From Platycnemis pennipes (taxonomy: Eukaryota > Arthropoda > Insecta > Odonata > Platycnemididae), in the NCBI GenBank assembly GCA_933228895.1, contig OW121857.1, positions 72,907,672-72,971,671 of the forward strand: DNA of 64,000 bases, read 5' to 3'. The position numbers and the translations under genes were made by a program. Positions 1 to 10,334 of this stretch are shown in pieces. Below the pieces are notes generated by a model. It was not told the origin of the DNA. It saw only the letters and a program-made list of their open reading frames with translations, and did not search any database. Numbering within the stretch: position 1 is the first letter of the stretch; each line of letters begins with the position of its first letter.

Positions 1-960
1 GCTACCCGCCGCTTCCCCATTGCTGCCCTTTATATGCTTCACGTTAATGGAACTATTCCTGCGAAGCTATTACGATCGATGCGCCGCCGTTTCCTTCCAA
101 TGCGATCTATTATATTTCGGATCGAGAGTGGGTGGAGTGCTTAATTAGAGGAATAAAATATTCTCTCTCGGATTATTCATGCATATGTGGTGTCTAACGG
201 CATTCGCGAGTTCATTTACTTGAGATTGAAAAGGAAAACGCATTTTTCTTCTCTAAAAAAATCTTAAAGTGGTTTATCAGAGGAGATAAAGATGGATTTT
301 GGATTCATGTGCGATTTAACTTCTTTTTATTGATCACACGAGCTCGTGTGTACAATAAAATTATTGAAAACGAATAAAATATGATATTAAAAAATAGCCC
401 AAAAATATTTAAGGGGTTTACCATTTGAAAAAATGGCCTTCTAATGAATGCATGTTCTCTAACCTGCATCAATTCATCGGTATTTTAATATTTGAGAATC
501 AAATTACTGCTAAAGCATTTATTCATATTGTTTTTATTCCCTTCATTAATTGTGGTTTATTTAGATGCTAAAAATGGAAAAAAATCTTTTTTGCCTAAAG
601 AATGGCGTAAGTGAATGACACCAAAGCTACTGTTTCCTTTGCCTTAAAGGGTAATAAATGCTAGAATTATTGATCTTTATATGCACTAGGTAGTTGAGAA
701 TAAAGTTGAGCATAACAGGTTGTATTTATCTGAGGAAATATTTCCACCTCGTGTTAGTTTGATAGAACTGAAGACTTCTGCTTTGAAAGCCCTGAGTTAA
801 TGGGCCAAAAATAATTATTCACTTATGATTATCAAGCATAACATAATCTTTAAATACTTACCATCAAAGGCTTCAAAAATTAATCTCTCGTCATCGCCTT
901 TGCTTACCAATGAGAAGACTCTTCAGTCGTAATCTTGGGACGTTTATTAAAAAAATTAAG
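1..960. other. AT-rich non-coding DNA
   Basis: Mixed AT-rich sequence with scattered short A and T runs. I see no reading frame above background, no tandem or inverted repeat of note and no RNA-like fold. A GTAAGTG donor-like string at about 607 has no usable acceptor upstream. Confidence 0.6.
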
Positions 961-984
961 CATTTGTCAGCTTAGTTGACATAG

Positions 985-1690
985 CATTACCCAGGACCCA
1001 CCCTACTTCATCCCAAAACTCCCCCCATATGCTTTAGTCCCTCGTCAAACCCCAAAATTTCTGCCCACGCAAACAAAAACCTTCGCGCACACACACCCAA
1101 GTTTCTTGCAAGTCCAAACACCCAGAGTAGCGCTGTCGTGGTCCATCTTAGAAGTCATCCATCCGTAAAACACGCTCATAAAATATTCAGGCGCGTAACA
1201 CAATATCTCCTCCCAAACACACTTTAGGTCCCCTTCCTCCTCACCCCGCCCCTTCCTCCGCTACCCCTTGCCGCCAATAGCCACCCCTCCCACCCAAAGA
1301 ACCACCCCATCTCCCTTCCGAGAATCATCCCCACACCCCAACTTAGCTCACGCGAGCAAACCCGTCACCCCCGCTGTTATCGTATAGTGTTTGGGGTGGT
1401 GGGGGAGGCAGGAGGGATGCGAACCGATATGAAATTTTATGAATAGGTAATGGCATTGATTTTAATATTCCCCTCTCCTCCTGCTTTTTTAAACGGGGCT
1501 GTTGTTGTTGCGTGCGACGCCCTGGTTGTTATGTGTCCGGGGGATGATCGCGGTGACGGAAATGAAGGGTGAGTGGGTTGGGGTTGATGCGACAATGTGG
1601 GGTAGAGGGATGGAGGTGGCGCAGGAAATTGCGAGGGCTGTGGCTTTTGAATGAGGAGTCTCCAGGAACGGTGGGATGGGTGTTTCACGT
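985..1690. other. Strand-asymmetric low-complexity block (C/A-rich, then G-rich)
   Basis: From about 985 to 1345 the + strand is rich in C and A and poor in G, with many CCC and CACC runs. From about 1385 to 1690 it turns G-rich. The short minus-strand frame at 1437-1688 is a proline/serine-rich product of this bias and shows no domain. I see no gene here. Confidence 0.6.
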
Positions 1691-1699
1691 ACCGAGAGT

Positions 1700-2278
1700 G
1701 ATGAAGGTTCCAGGGAGGATTGGTGGCATCAAGTCATTTCGTTTATAATGTTTACATATCGGTGTGGGTTTTCGCGGTCGGTCGATAAGGTAAACAGCGA
1801 GCTTCTTTAGTTCCCCCGAGCGTCTAAAATTTGTCAAGGAGACATCGAGTTTGCGGTGGAAAAACTGTGAGACATTAGAGCGTGAGTAAATAATTTACTC
1901 TTTTTCGGGTCAAAATATTGCATTAACTCTGCAGGAGGACAATTATAACGTCCTCTCGCACTGTTGTAGGAATTTTATATGAACTGCAATTTACAACCAT
2001 ATTTGCTGGTTCCCAGCCATGATTTTATTCACTGAGCATATTTTATTCAGCGATTCGTTTAACCGATGAATAACTAATGAACTAATGGTTTGAAAACTAT
2101 TGTAAACTAATTCACAGCCTATCGAGTCATTAGTTAATGGACCTTTCAATAATATTTTCAACCAAATCCTTGAATGAAGGAATTGGGAAGTAGAATAAAA
2201 TGAATCTTTTTAAAATTGAGTTTCAGTTTAATCCAGCCTTTTATTTTACTCGATGCTTTGCTTCCCCAAGCAAATTAA
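1700..2278. other. AT-rich non-coding DNA
   Basis: No reading frame, repeat or RNA-like structure that I can support. The sequence is a plain AT-rich spacer between the asymmetric block and the GC-richer island that follows. Confidence 0.55.
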
Positions 2279-2900
2279 ATGTTTAACGTTATCCCCGTTC
2301 AATCACGGGTTGAAATTACGGCAAAATCAAAACGGAAGCGATCCAACTCCGCGAAGCATTACCTTTCTCGCCTTTTTATTTCGCGGGGAAGTATCAGTTT
2401 TTTTAAATTTTTGACTTGTTTCCAGCTCGTTCGGAATAACGAGGCGCGACCGTCACAGCACGGATAGCGCTACGGACGCACCGCCGTTGTAATTTTCGGC
2501 GGGCCGGTTTAATTTGCGCAGCTTTTAGCCTCGCATTCAGGGTTGGAACGGGAATCGCCGCGGAATCAGCGGCAGGGGCGGTTTGAATGGAAGAGGAGGA
2601 GGTTTTTTGGAAAACAATTCGCTGTCTCGTCTCGGCCCTTCCATCGCCAACCCCTCCCCCCCCCCCTCCCATCCCCCACCCGATTAAGCGAACGTCGGGT
2701 CGGATGGGGCCGGAGAGATGGTCGAGTTTGCGCAAAGGCCATTTGGACGGACGGCGTGCGCGATAAAAGCGACCGAGGGCGTAATTCTAGGAGTCCGCAG
2801 ATGTGTTTGCGGATGAGGAAATGTACGCGCAAGATGGATTTAGGAGAGGAATCGGGGAGGGGAATTGAAGCATGGGGATTAAGGAGTTGAGAGAAGGGGT
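2279..2900. other. GC/CpG-richer island with overlapping short frames on both strands
   Basis: CpG is frequent between about 2440 and 2780. Several frames of 60 to 115 codons overlap on both strands, all basic or proline-rich and without a recognisable domain, which is expected of GC-rich DNA that has few stop codons. A poly-C tract lies inside it. It could be a regulatory island, but nothing in the sequence proves that. Confidence 0.45.
2651..2681 (-). other. G-quadruplex-type tract (minus strand)
   Basis: The + strand carries C4-T-C12-T-C3-AT-C5-A-C3 without long interruptions. On the minus strand this meets the usual four-G-run, short-loop rule for G-quadruplexes, and the + strand could form an i-motif. 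Only the pattern is visible; any function is inference. Confidence 0.6.
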
Positions 2901-3179
2901 GAAGGAGATGGATGCTGGACAGGGGAACTAAGTGACGGAAATTGAGAGTATTTAGTTATGCCTTAAGCTCACGTGGGAACTTAGCCATTCAGTAGAGTCG
3001 AATAGATAGCGATTATACTGCTTTCTACGAGACTCTCTGGCTATTTAAAGAACACAACCTCCAACTTTTTCCAACTTATGCATTTACGTTTAAGTTGCAA
3101 TTTCGTCAATATTTTTTTCAAGCATCAAAGTAGCAAAGCAGAGTTTCATACCCTAATTATTGCATATCACGGCACCATC

Positions 3180-3486
3180 CCTCATATCAGGCACGTATCC
3201 AGGGGGGGAGGAGGGGCTTCTGGTGCTTCACCCCCCCCTGTCCCCCCCCCGAAATTTTTTCCCAATAATTTTGTTCTTCTGATTTTAGCAGTGAACTTTA
3301 CCGGTGAGAAGAGATTAGTATGGAAGTATGGGTGCTGTAAAATTAAATACCAAGCAATGAAAATTAATGGAAAAGATTTGTAACATAGTCGGCACCGAAT
3401 GGGCAAGGCTGATTTGTTTCAAGTTACGCAAGACTTACCCCCCCCCCTCCCCGAAGCAAATTTCTGGCTACGTGCCTGCCTCATAT
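3180..3486. mobile_element. hAT-type MITE with 8-bp target-site duplication
   Basis: The terminal inverted repeats are CAGGCACGTATCCAG at 3188-3202 and the complement of CAGGCACGTAGCCAG at 3464-3478, with one mismatch in 15. They are flanked by a perfect 8-bp direct repeat, CCTCATAT, at 3180-3187 and 3479-3486. An 8-bp duplication and CA(G)-type ends are the signature of the hAT superfamily. The element itself is 291 bp, far too short for a transposase, so it is non-autonomous. G-rich tracts follow the left end and C-rich tracts precede the right end (subterminal inverted composition). The interior is AT-rich with no meaningful frame. The intact duplication and nearly identical ends suggest a fairly recent insertion. 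Confidence 0.92.
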
Positions 3487-3489
3487 ACG

Positions 3490-4845
3490 AAGAGTTTAGT
3501 CGATAGAAGTGTCTACCTGAGATCTGCGTCACACCAGTCATAGCCTTGATGGTTATCGATGATAGTACATTCCATTTAGTACAGAATCTATAATCAGCGT
3601 CATCAGCCGTTCCAGCTGCAACGTTTTCGCCAATTAGATAAAGTTCTTTCGGCGTTAAACCTGAAAATTTCAAGTGAGTTGTTTTAAATAAACATAAATT
3701 AAGAGAATGCGCTGTCATATCTTTCTCTTTTTTTTAAATGTGTGTTATTAGTGGCAAAGAGGCTAGTGAAATGTCACGTTGCCATTTGGAAGTTGGAAAC
3801 AGAAAGGGTCGGTACTTGGAATGGTACAGGACATTTAGCAGCAGCGACGTGTTCAGTCATTAAGCAAGCCACGGGCTCTAGTTTCCTTGAAGTTCTTGTT
3901 TGGATTCAACCCAAGACTGGGTGACTGGAATAGTTGCAAAAATTATTCAGGGATGCATGAGGATATTGGAAGTTCAAAATTAGAGCTCGTGCAGAAAAAA
4001 GCATGGTTTGCTCAGTAGTTGGTAAAACTCAATGCAGCCAGCCGCAGACAAGTATGAGCCGCACTGAAATACTGCCAAGGGTTTTCGCATAGCTGAATAA
4101 TTATTCCAAATGCTTGATAATTATTTTGCAATCTTCTTATGAACGAAGTTTTTTACCAGTAGCCATCGTTTATCAATCGCCTTGTAAATGATCACTATTG
4201 GCAAAAAGGTTCGAAATGCTGTTGTCTGTTAAGATGGGAAAGAAATATATTTATTCATACATTTATAGTATTAAGAATAACTATGAAAATCTGATTGCCT
4301 ATGCTTACCTTACGCATATTAAATGACAGATAATAGGTGGGAATAAATGTGCTGCTGTAATCTCTCTAATGTCAAAATTAGATAAAGCCCTTCAAATAAT
4401 CCCTACTAGATTTGACGTTTAGATTAGTATCAATTACATAAACAGTATATAGATTTACTCATTATTGGTTTTCATTCTTATTTTCGCTATATGGGTGGGA
4501 GTCTTCCCAAAATTCTTTAAAAATATTATCGCTTTCCGGTTTTCCTCAGTACCATCAATTGGAGGTTTCAATTACCGAGTTCAAGAAATCGGGGACGTCA
4601 ATGCAGGTACTTGTCTCTTTGCTTTCGTACTGAGTTATGCCGAGCCATGATATTGATGTAAATAGTTGACAGTGTTGGCATTTAACCCCTGATAATAACA
4701 ACCATGCTCTTTGAATGATAAGAAAGGGCTAAAATATGGTATGATTGGAGCATTATCCGTGTCATCACATCAGGGAGACTCGTGATTCACGTTTCTTTGC
4801 ATAAAATTGCAAAAAGAATAGAATTAAAACCAGTTTTCGTCCCAA
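3490..4845. other. Unassigned AT-rich DNA
   Basis: Only frames of 60 to 100 codons with no domain, and no repeat structure that I can see. Nothing here supports a gene. Confidence 0.55.
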
Positions 4846-4849
4846 TCTT

Positions 4850-5740
4850 AATGGTGATAAGGCATCAAGTACTGCTCACCACAGAGGCACGCGTAGTGCT
4901 CGAATTGCGTTGGGCACGAATCGATGGATGAAGGAATGCTTTCAAAAGAGAGGGTTTGGGTTAGTCGGAGAGGGAGGTCGTGGGAGTTCGAGTGAGGAAG
5001 TGGGACGGGATGTAGCATAGGGAGATGGGAGGGGAGAGCGCCTACATTCAGCCTTTCCAATCCAGCTTTCAATCTTTCTTCCTCCTGGACCAATGCCCCC
5101 TCCTTCTCCTTCCTACGGCAGTATATCTTCCCAACGTCCCCAACCCCCTCCATCTCACAGTTCTATGGTCTCGATGGGGAGTGGAGAGAGGGGGTGGGGT
5201 GTGGATGAGTGGGTTGGGTATTCCGTAAGGATACGCAGGGTTTTGGGAGGAGGGATGTTAGGGAGGGGTTGAAGGCAGGGGGTGTGTAGTCATGGGGGCA
5301 GGAGATGGGCACGGTTGACGCATTCTTTCATACTTGGATGGATTGAGGGAAAGACGGGAAGGAAGGAAGGCACTTTCCTCTGAAGAGGTTTCTCCCGGAT
5401 TGTTACGGTGGTGGTCGGGCGATTGTAATGATGATGAGTGTCCTGTGCGGCGGAATTATTGTTTCTCCCCCTCTTCCGAAAAAGGGTCTGGGGTCCTGGA
5501 GCGTCTGGGGGTGAAGGTATAGGGGGAGGGATGTGGGGAGAAGGGTCAGCGTGAGTCACGCCACTGCCGTGACCGAATTGCGGAAGAATGACAAGGGAGC
5601 GCATCCGTCCGTTTCTCTCGTAGGCAGTGATTTGAAGGAACGTTGTCAGGTAGACATGGTGATGTTTGAGAGGAGAGGGCAACAAAAATATCGGCCCCCA
5701 TTTCGTCTCATAGGCGAGGTGACTCTATACAATTGACTAC
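4850..5740. other. Alternating purine-rich and pyrimidine-rich block
   Basis: About 4915-5040 is GA-rich, 5045-5155 is CT-rich, and 5165-5560 is strongly G-rich with runs such as GGGGGTGGGG at 5189-5198. Open frames on both strands (up to 131 codons at 5290-5685 minus) are proline/serine-rich or arginine/glycine-rich products of this composition. No coding evidence. Confidence 0.6.
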
Positions 5741-5744
5741 TGAA

Positions 5745-7255
5745 CTAAATTAGCACAGATATTGATGAAATCGTGACGAGATAATTCTTTATGTTTCAGC
5801 TATCACATTTTTTCGTATTCCTCGAGAGTGTTTAGAGGAATTAGTTATCAAATTCCACATTTGTGTAAAATTTTCCATAAAATACCGTTAGTGGCGATGA
5901 CATCTTAATTTTTGTAAGGTTTTACATTTTTGAATAATTTGTAAAAACAATGCTGTAAAAAATAATGCAAAACTTGTACGTCTTATTTCAGTTTCATTTT
6001 GTGAAAAAGCAGGGCGCTGTATAATGTATTGCTTTTAAGTGAGCAGAAAAATTATTCGGCGTATTTTAAAACGCTGGCAAAGCAAAACAAATGAAATAGT
6101 TCATGTACAAAAACTGCTGCCATCGATTCAGAAAGATATAAAATCTGGGGGAGGATTTTCTATTTTCTTTGAAGTTAACGCCGTTACTTTTGTCATTTTG
6201 AATGAAGTGCTAGTTTTTCCTTTCCCCAAGCCCTATCTGAATAATTTGTCTTCATCTTCGTGAGAGGCTTGACATAAAGGCAGGAAAATTAAATTAAAGT
6301 CATATCAATAAAAAAACTATTAATTCTCTTTTCCGCTCGCAAACTAAAGGCGATCTTTCTTTCATAGATCTGCGTTGCTGGGTAATGGATGAAGTATTTC
6401 GTTAGAATTAGAATACCCAGGAATCAAGAATAAGCAGAGAATTTCTTTGCTACAATTGATATTCCAACTCAGGAAATGGCAAAAGGAACTCATGAATTTA
6501 TGGTTCAGAATCAAAGAAAAACTTCAAATATCTGACAAGAATCACCATGGTTGCTAGATTATTTAACATCCCTATTAAAGGTTTAATATCTTGTTTCAGT
6601 ATTATGCTAAGCAACATTTAAAAGCCGCTGTGAATGAAAAAGAGAAAAAGCAGAGTGGTGAATTTAGCGTGCTTATTTTTTGTTTGCAATGCCAATTTTA
6701 CTCGTTTATAAACTGACCTATCGTTTTTACGCTGCTTTGTTTTTATGTACTTCATTCTTCTACACAAAGTATAAAAGTTTATTTCGGGTCTTAAAATTCT
6801 TCTTTCATTTTACATTGGTGAATGCCAAATAATTTTTATCTATCGTGCCGAACTTTGAGCCTATATCTTTCTTAGCTCCGCTAGTTACAGTTCATGATAT
6901 TTTAATATTGAGAAGAGCTCCAAAAATGAGACTCAAAGGTGATATACATTTCCTCGAAGGCTTGTAGAGGCAAAAAATTGGAGGATGAACGCTACAACTG
7001 GTTAAAATATAATGAATCAACTCTGGAGCCAAAATTAAAGATATTTTCCATTTTCTTTCGTGGGTAATACAGTGATGTAATACTTGACTGTAGCAGAACA
7101 CAACCATATTGCCTATGAGGGAACGCTAATTCTAAATTAATTCATTGAAACGGAATCGCTATTCAATATTTAATTGTCGAAGTTTAGGTGATTTTCTCGA
7201 AAAAAAATGAGCAGACATGAACGGCGGAATCTTTATTCTGTGAACTTCTTTTTTT
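5745..7255. other. AT-rich non-coding DNA
   Basis: Long AT-rich stretch with many short poly-A and poly-T runs. Acceptor-like TTTCAG strings occur at about 5800, 5992 and 6598, but none is followed by a credible exon and donor. I see no gene or repeat. Confidence 0.55.
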
Positions 7256-7259
7256 ATTT

Positions 7260-7545
7260 CGGGGTCTTCATGGAGTGGCGAAGTGGGTTACAGGAGATTG
7301 TGCTGGGAGGAAATTACAGTATGCATTGAGTAAAGGGCTTTTGAGTGTTATAAGGGGAATGAGATAGGAATCAGATGGGAGGCGAGAGATGAGTTTAGAG
7401 GGGGTGGGTGGCGCTAAGGGGTGAGATGGGGTGGTGAGAGAAGGGGAAGGGAGAGAAGCTGCTCTTCTCTTGAGAGGAGAAGACATTTATCAAGAGGGAT
7501 AGGGGTGGGGGTGGGAATAAAACGTAGGAGGGGAAATCAGAGTGG
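7260..7545. other. Purine-rich block
   Basis: GA-rich on the + strand, leading into a G-quadruplex tract. The minus-strand frame at 7268-7486 is serine/proline-rich low complexity and not a supported gene. Confidence 0.55.
7496..7515 (+). other. Canonical G-quadruplex motif
   Basis: Four G runs (3, 4, 5 and 3) are separated by loops of 3, 1 and 1 nucleotides: GGG-ATA-GGGG-T-GGGGG-T-GGG. This is a textbook short-loop G-quadruplex pattern. Its role here is unknown. Confidence 0.7.
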
Positions 7546-7549
7546 TCCT

Positions 7550-8345
7550 TGATACACGCGCGGGCCACGAACCTCTCTTGTGTCTTTATCTCTACCTCTA
7601 TTTCATTACATTCTCCTATTCTCCTTTCACTCTTTCATACTTTGTGTTCCTTCTCAATAACTTAAGAGGATCATGCTCCTGAAAATTCTGCACTCTTTTG
7701 CAGCTCCTGGTGGATGAAACAAAGGATAATTTCAATGAAAATACAGATTAAGATGCAGCTTAAGCATTTGCGCTGCCCTCCATAAGGTGTGTTTTGTGTG
7801 TTTGATGTTGTATTTGTTTAACTGCAATCTTCAACCTGATTGTCTCATTTTATAAGCCTCCTCTTTAGCTGAATACTTGGTTAATTTTGTGAGTTGAATA
7901 TTTTTTATCTGAATTTCACTTATGCTCGTACTTGAGTAAAGCATTTGTTTCCTTAAGAGGGTCTTTGAAAGAATTAATCTTATTTCTTTGGGGTATTACT
8001 ACTCACACCTTCTTCTTGACACACTCAATCAACAACAGTGATGTGCTCAAGATTTCTTCGCGTTTGGCTCTAGAGCAGCATATCTTGAAGACCTGGAAAA
8101 AGGCGGTACCATAAGTTTTCCGTAAGTGGGGAAGTTGGAGGTAAAAATCTATGTTTACTTGCTCCAAATACTTCGGTTATACTTATGACACCATCTATTC
8201 TATACTGAAACCTAGCAAGATTCAAAACAGTTACCTTTGGGCTGTCGGGAATAGGAATCTAACCTCGGTTGGATCACACATGAAAGTTTTAATAAATTTC
8301 CATTTGAAATTTTTTTTTCAATTCTCAGATTTATCCTGGGAATAA
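7550..8345. other. Unassigned DNA
   Basis: A good acceptor-like string (pyrimidines then TTTTGCAG) lies near 7700, but two of the three downstream frames stop early and no consensus donor follows. Nothing else is recognisable. Confidence 0.5.
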
Positions 8346-8349
8346 CGTT

Positions 8350-9254
8350 TTCATTGGTGATTCTCTCCTCGTCACCATCACTGCCATTTCTCTGCTCCCG
8401 TGCACCAACGCACCCTTTGCACTTGAAGGGAGTTGCGTCTCTTGCGTCTGGGTTTTATTATTGTTCCCCACTCACTCTGCTTCTCCAAAACCCACCCCCG
8501 TGCTGGCCTCCCCCACATCCACACGTCCCTCCCCCTTCCCAGTCTCTCGTACAGAGACACACACCATTCTCTCCCTCTCTCCTCTTCTTTCATTTATTTC
8601 CACCACCACACGCAGCATCCCTCCCTCCCTCTCACTCTTTTCTCTACACCCCCTCCCACTAACCCCGCCGAGATCTCAATCCATCTCCAACGTGTCAACG
8701 CAGAAGCAGTTCCATTCCAATTTATTGCTATCCTCCCCCTTCACTACCCTCCCTGGGTTGCTACCAACACTCCCGCTTCCTCCCCTCTCTCTTTCTCCAT
8801 CTTCCTCACAGCCTACTCCTCAATCTGCCGCCTTCCCTTCCCGCTCCAGGCCAAAGAAAGGAGAATGTCTACTTCTCCTCGCCTCGCAGTACATGTTTTT
8901 ATTTTTTTTACCCTGCGCCTCATAGTCTTATTCTTTTCTCCTCTTTTTAATCTCGCGAAATATGGATTTCATTTCTCCCGAGTCCGCTTCCTAGATTTCT
9001 ATCGAACGGATGCCCTCGCTCTTTTGTCCTCTCCTATTTCCTTTTATTCCAGTTCACGCTTTTTCTCCCCCACTCCGGTACAAGTATTTGTTTTATGCTT
9101 TCCTCAAGAGTGTTGCTGCAATCGATTTCCGGATTTTCATTCACCCTCCGAAGGTCTCTGCCTAGCAATTAAAGAGGCTCGCTGTGAAATGATCGGCGTA
9201 ACCGCTGGGAACGATCCCACAACCTATCTTGGGTGGGTGAATCCTCCCCGTTGA
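8350..9254 (+). other. CT-rich low-complexity block carrying a long spurious frame
   Basis: From about 8365 to 8850 the + strand is almost entirely C and T. A 273-codon frame at 8433-9254 and a 154-codon frame at 8461-8925 run through it in different phases. Both are dominated by Ser, Pro, Leu and Phe, as expected from pyrimidine codons. No domain, signal peptide or repeat register is visible. I treat the frames as compositional artefacts, although 273 codons is the longest frame in the window. Confidence 0.6.
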
Positions 9255-9670
9255 GATCACCAGAGAAAACATCACTGGGTAATATTTCATTAAAGATTGA
9301 GTCATTGAAAATTGTTCTCTTGAGTGTTCTCAACATCATGGGAATACTTTTTTTACGCTCTTAAACTCACTTCAAATTCGATCGAAGGATCGAATTTGAA
9401 ATTCGATCAATTCAATTATTAAATTCGGAATTAAATTTCGGAAAATTAATTCAATTTCCCGAAACGGATATTTTCAAGTGTCCAGTTTCTAAGGTTCGCA
9501 TTGAGACGTTTCGGTGACGGCCACTTGGGGAAAACCATGCGTTTTCGCTCAGCAAACTCTACTGTGCTCCAAATTCGGTCCGAATTACATAAATAACCCG
9601 CGCTTCACAAAAGCCTCCCTGCTTTTAAGTCATATTATCTCCTTTTAGACCCTGCGATGCCAAAAACCTC
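9255..9670. other. AT-rich spacer with a hairpin
   Basis: Contains the perfect hairpin at 9371-9400 and then repeated AAATTC/GAATTT strings to about 9465. No gene. Confidence 0.55.
9371..9400. repeat. Perfect 13-bp inverted repeat, 4-nt loop
   Basis: TTCAAATTCGATC at 9371-9383 and its exact complement at 9388-9400 are separated by GAAG. A further ATTCGATC follows at 9401, so the motif is partly repeated. It is too short for a typical microRNA precursor, and a function is not evident. Confidence 0.8.
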
Positions 9671-9679
9671 TTAGAGAGT

Positions 9680-10330
9680 GCAGCAGCGGCTTCCTTCCCG
9701 TGCCTCCCCTCACTCAGTCATCCTTGTTCCACCCCCTCCCTCCCGTTCCATATCCTCCCACCCGCCTCCTCCCCCTTATCCCCGGCAGAATCCCCTCCAG
9801 CACCACCCCCTTCTCCCCTTGCGCAACGGCAGATACAGCACTCCGGCCGACAGAATCTCTTTCGAAGACTTCCACCCTTCCTCCCGTCCCTGCTCTCCCC
9901 CTCAAAAACCCCTTCGCTACGCCTCCTCCTCCCCACATCACCATCCTCCAATCCCCGACCCCCGTTCCCCCGTCCCTTAGAGCTTCTCCTGGGAGTCGCG
10001 GAACGGGGAAGATCCTAACGCTTACGATAAATCACTGGGACAAATTTAATTATCCTGCTGTCTGCGATAAGAACAGGGAAGTCGCCCAGCCGCCATTCTG
10101 CGTTCCACCCCCGCCCTTTCCTCCCTCTCTCCCTCCCCCCCCCCATCCGCTCTCCCCTCTGCTCCTTATTTGCCCCCTCCTTCTCTTCCCTCTCTTCTCT
10201 TTCCTATCCCCTCGTCATCCCATCTTTCTCCTCCCTTTTCCACGCCTCGCTTCCTTCCTCTCCACCCTGCGGATTTTTCCCTCTGCCCCCGAGCCTGTAC
10301 CTTCTCACCCTTTGTCGAGCGATCAATAAA
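9680..10330 (+). other. CT-rich low-complexity block
   Basis: Strongly pyrimidine-rich with C runs, interrupted at about 9985-10090. The 209-codon frame at 9700-10329 is Pro/Ser/Leu-rich and overlaps other open frames in the other phases and on the minus strand, which argues against coding. Confidence 0.6.
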
Positions 10331-10334
10331 TTTT

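Noticed and set aside
7680..7790. Exon suspected after the acceptor CTCTTTTGCAG near 7700
   Set aside because: Two frames stop quickly, the third stops at the only possible donor, and that donor (AAG|GTGTGT) is weak.
8240..8300. B-box-like GGTTAGATTCC on the minus strand
   Set aside because: No A box at the right distance upstream and no cloverleaf pairing; probably chance.
8433..9254. 273-codon open frame, the longest in the window
   Set aside because: It lies mostly in a CT-rich tract, is Ser/Pro/Leu/Phe-rich, overlaps another long frame in a different phase and shows no domain. Composition explains it.
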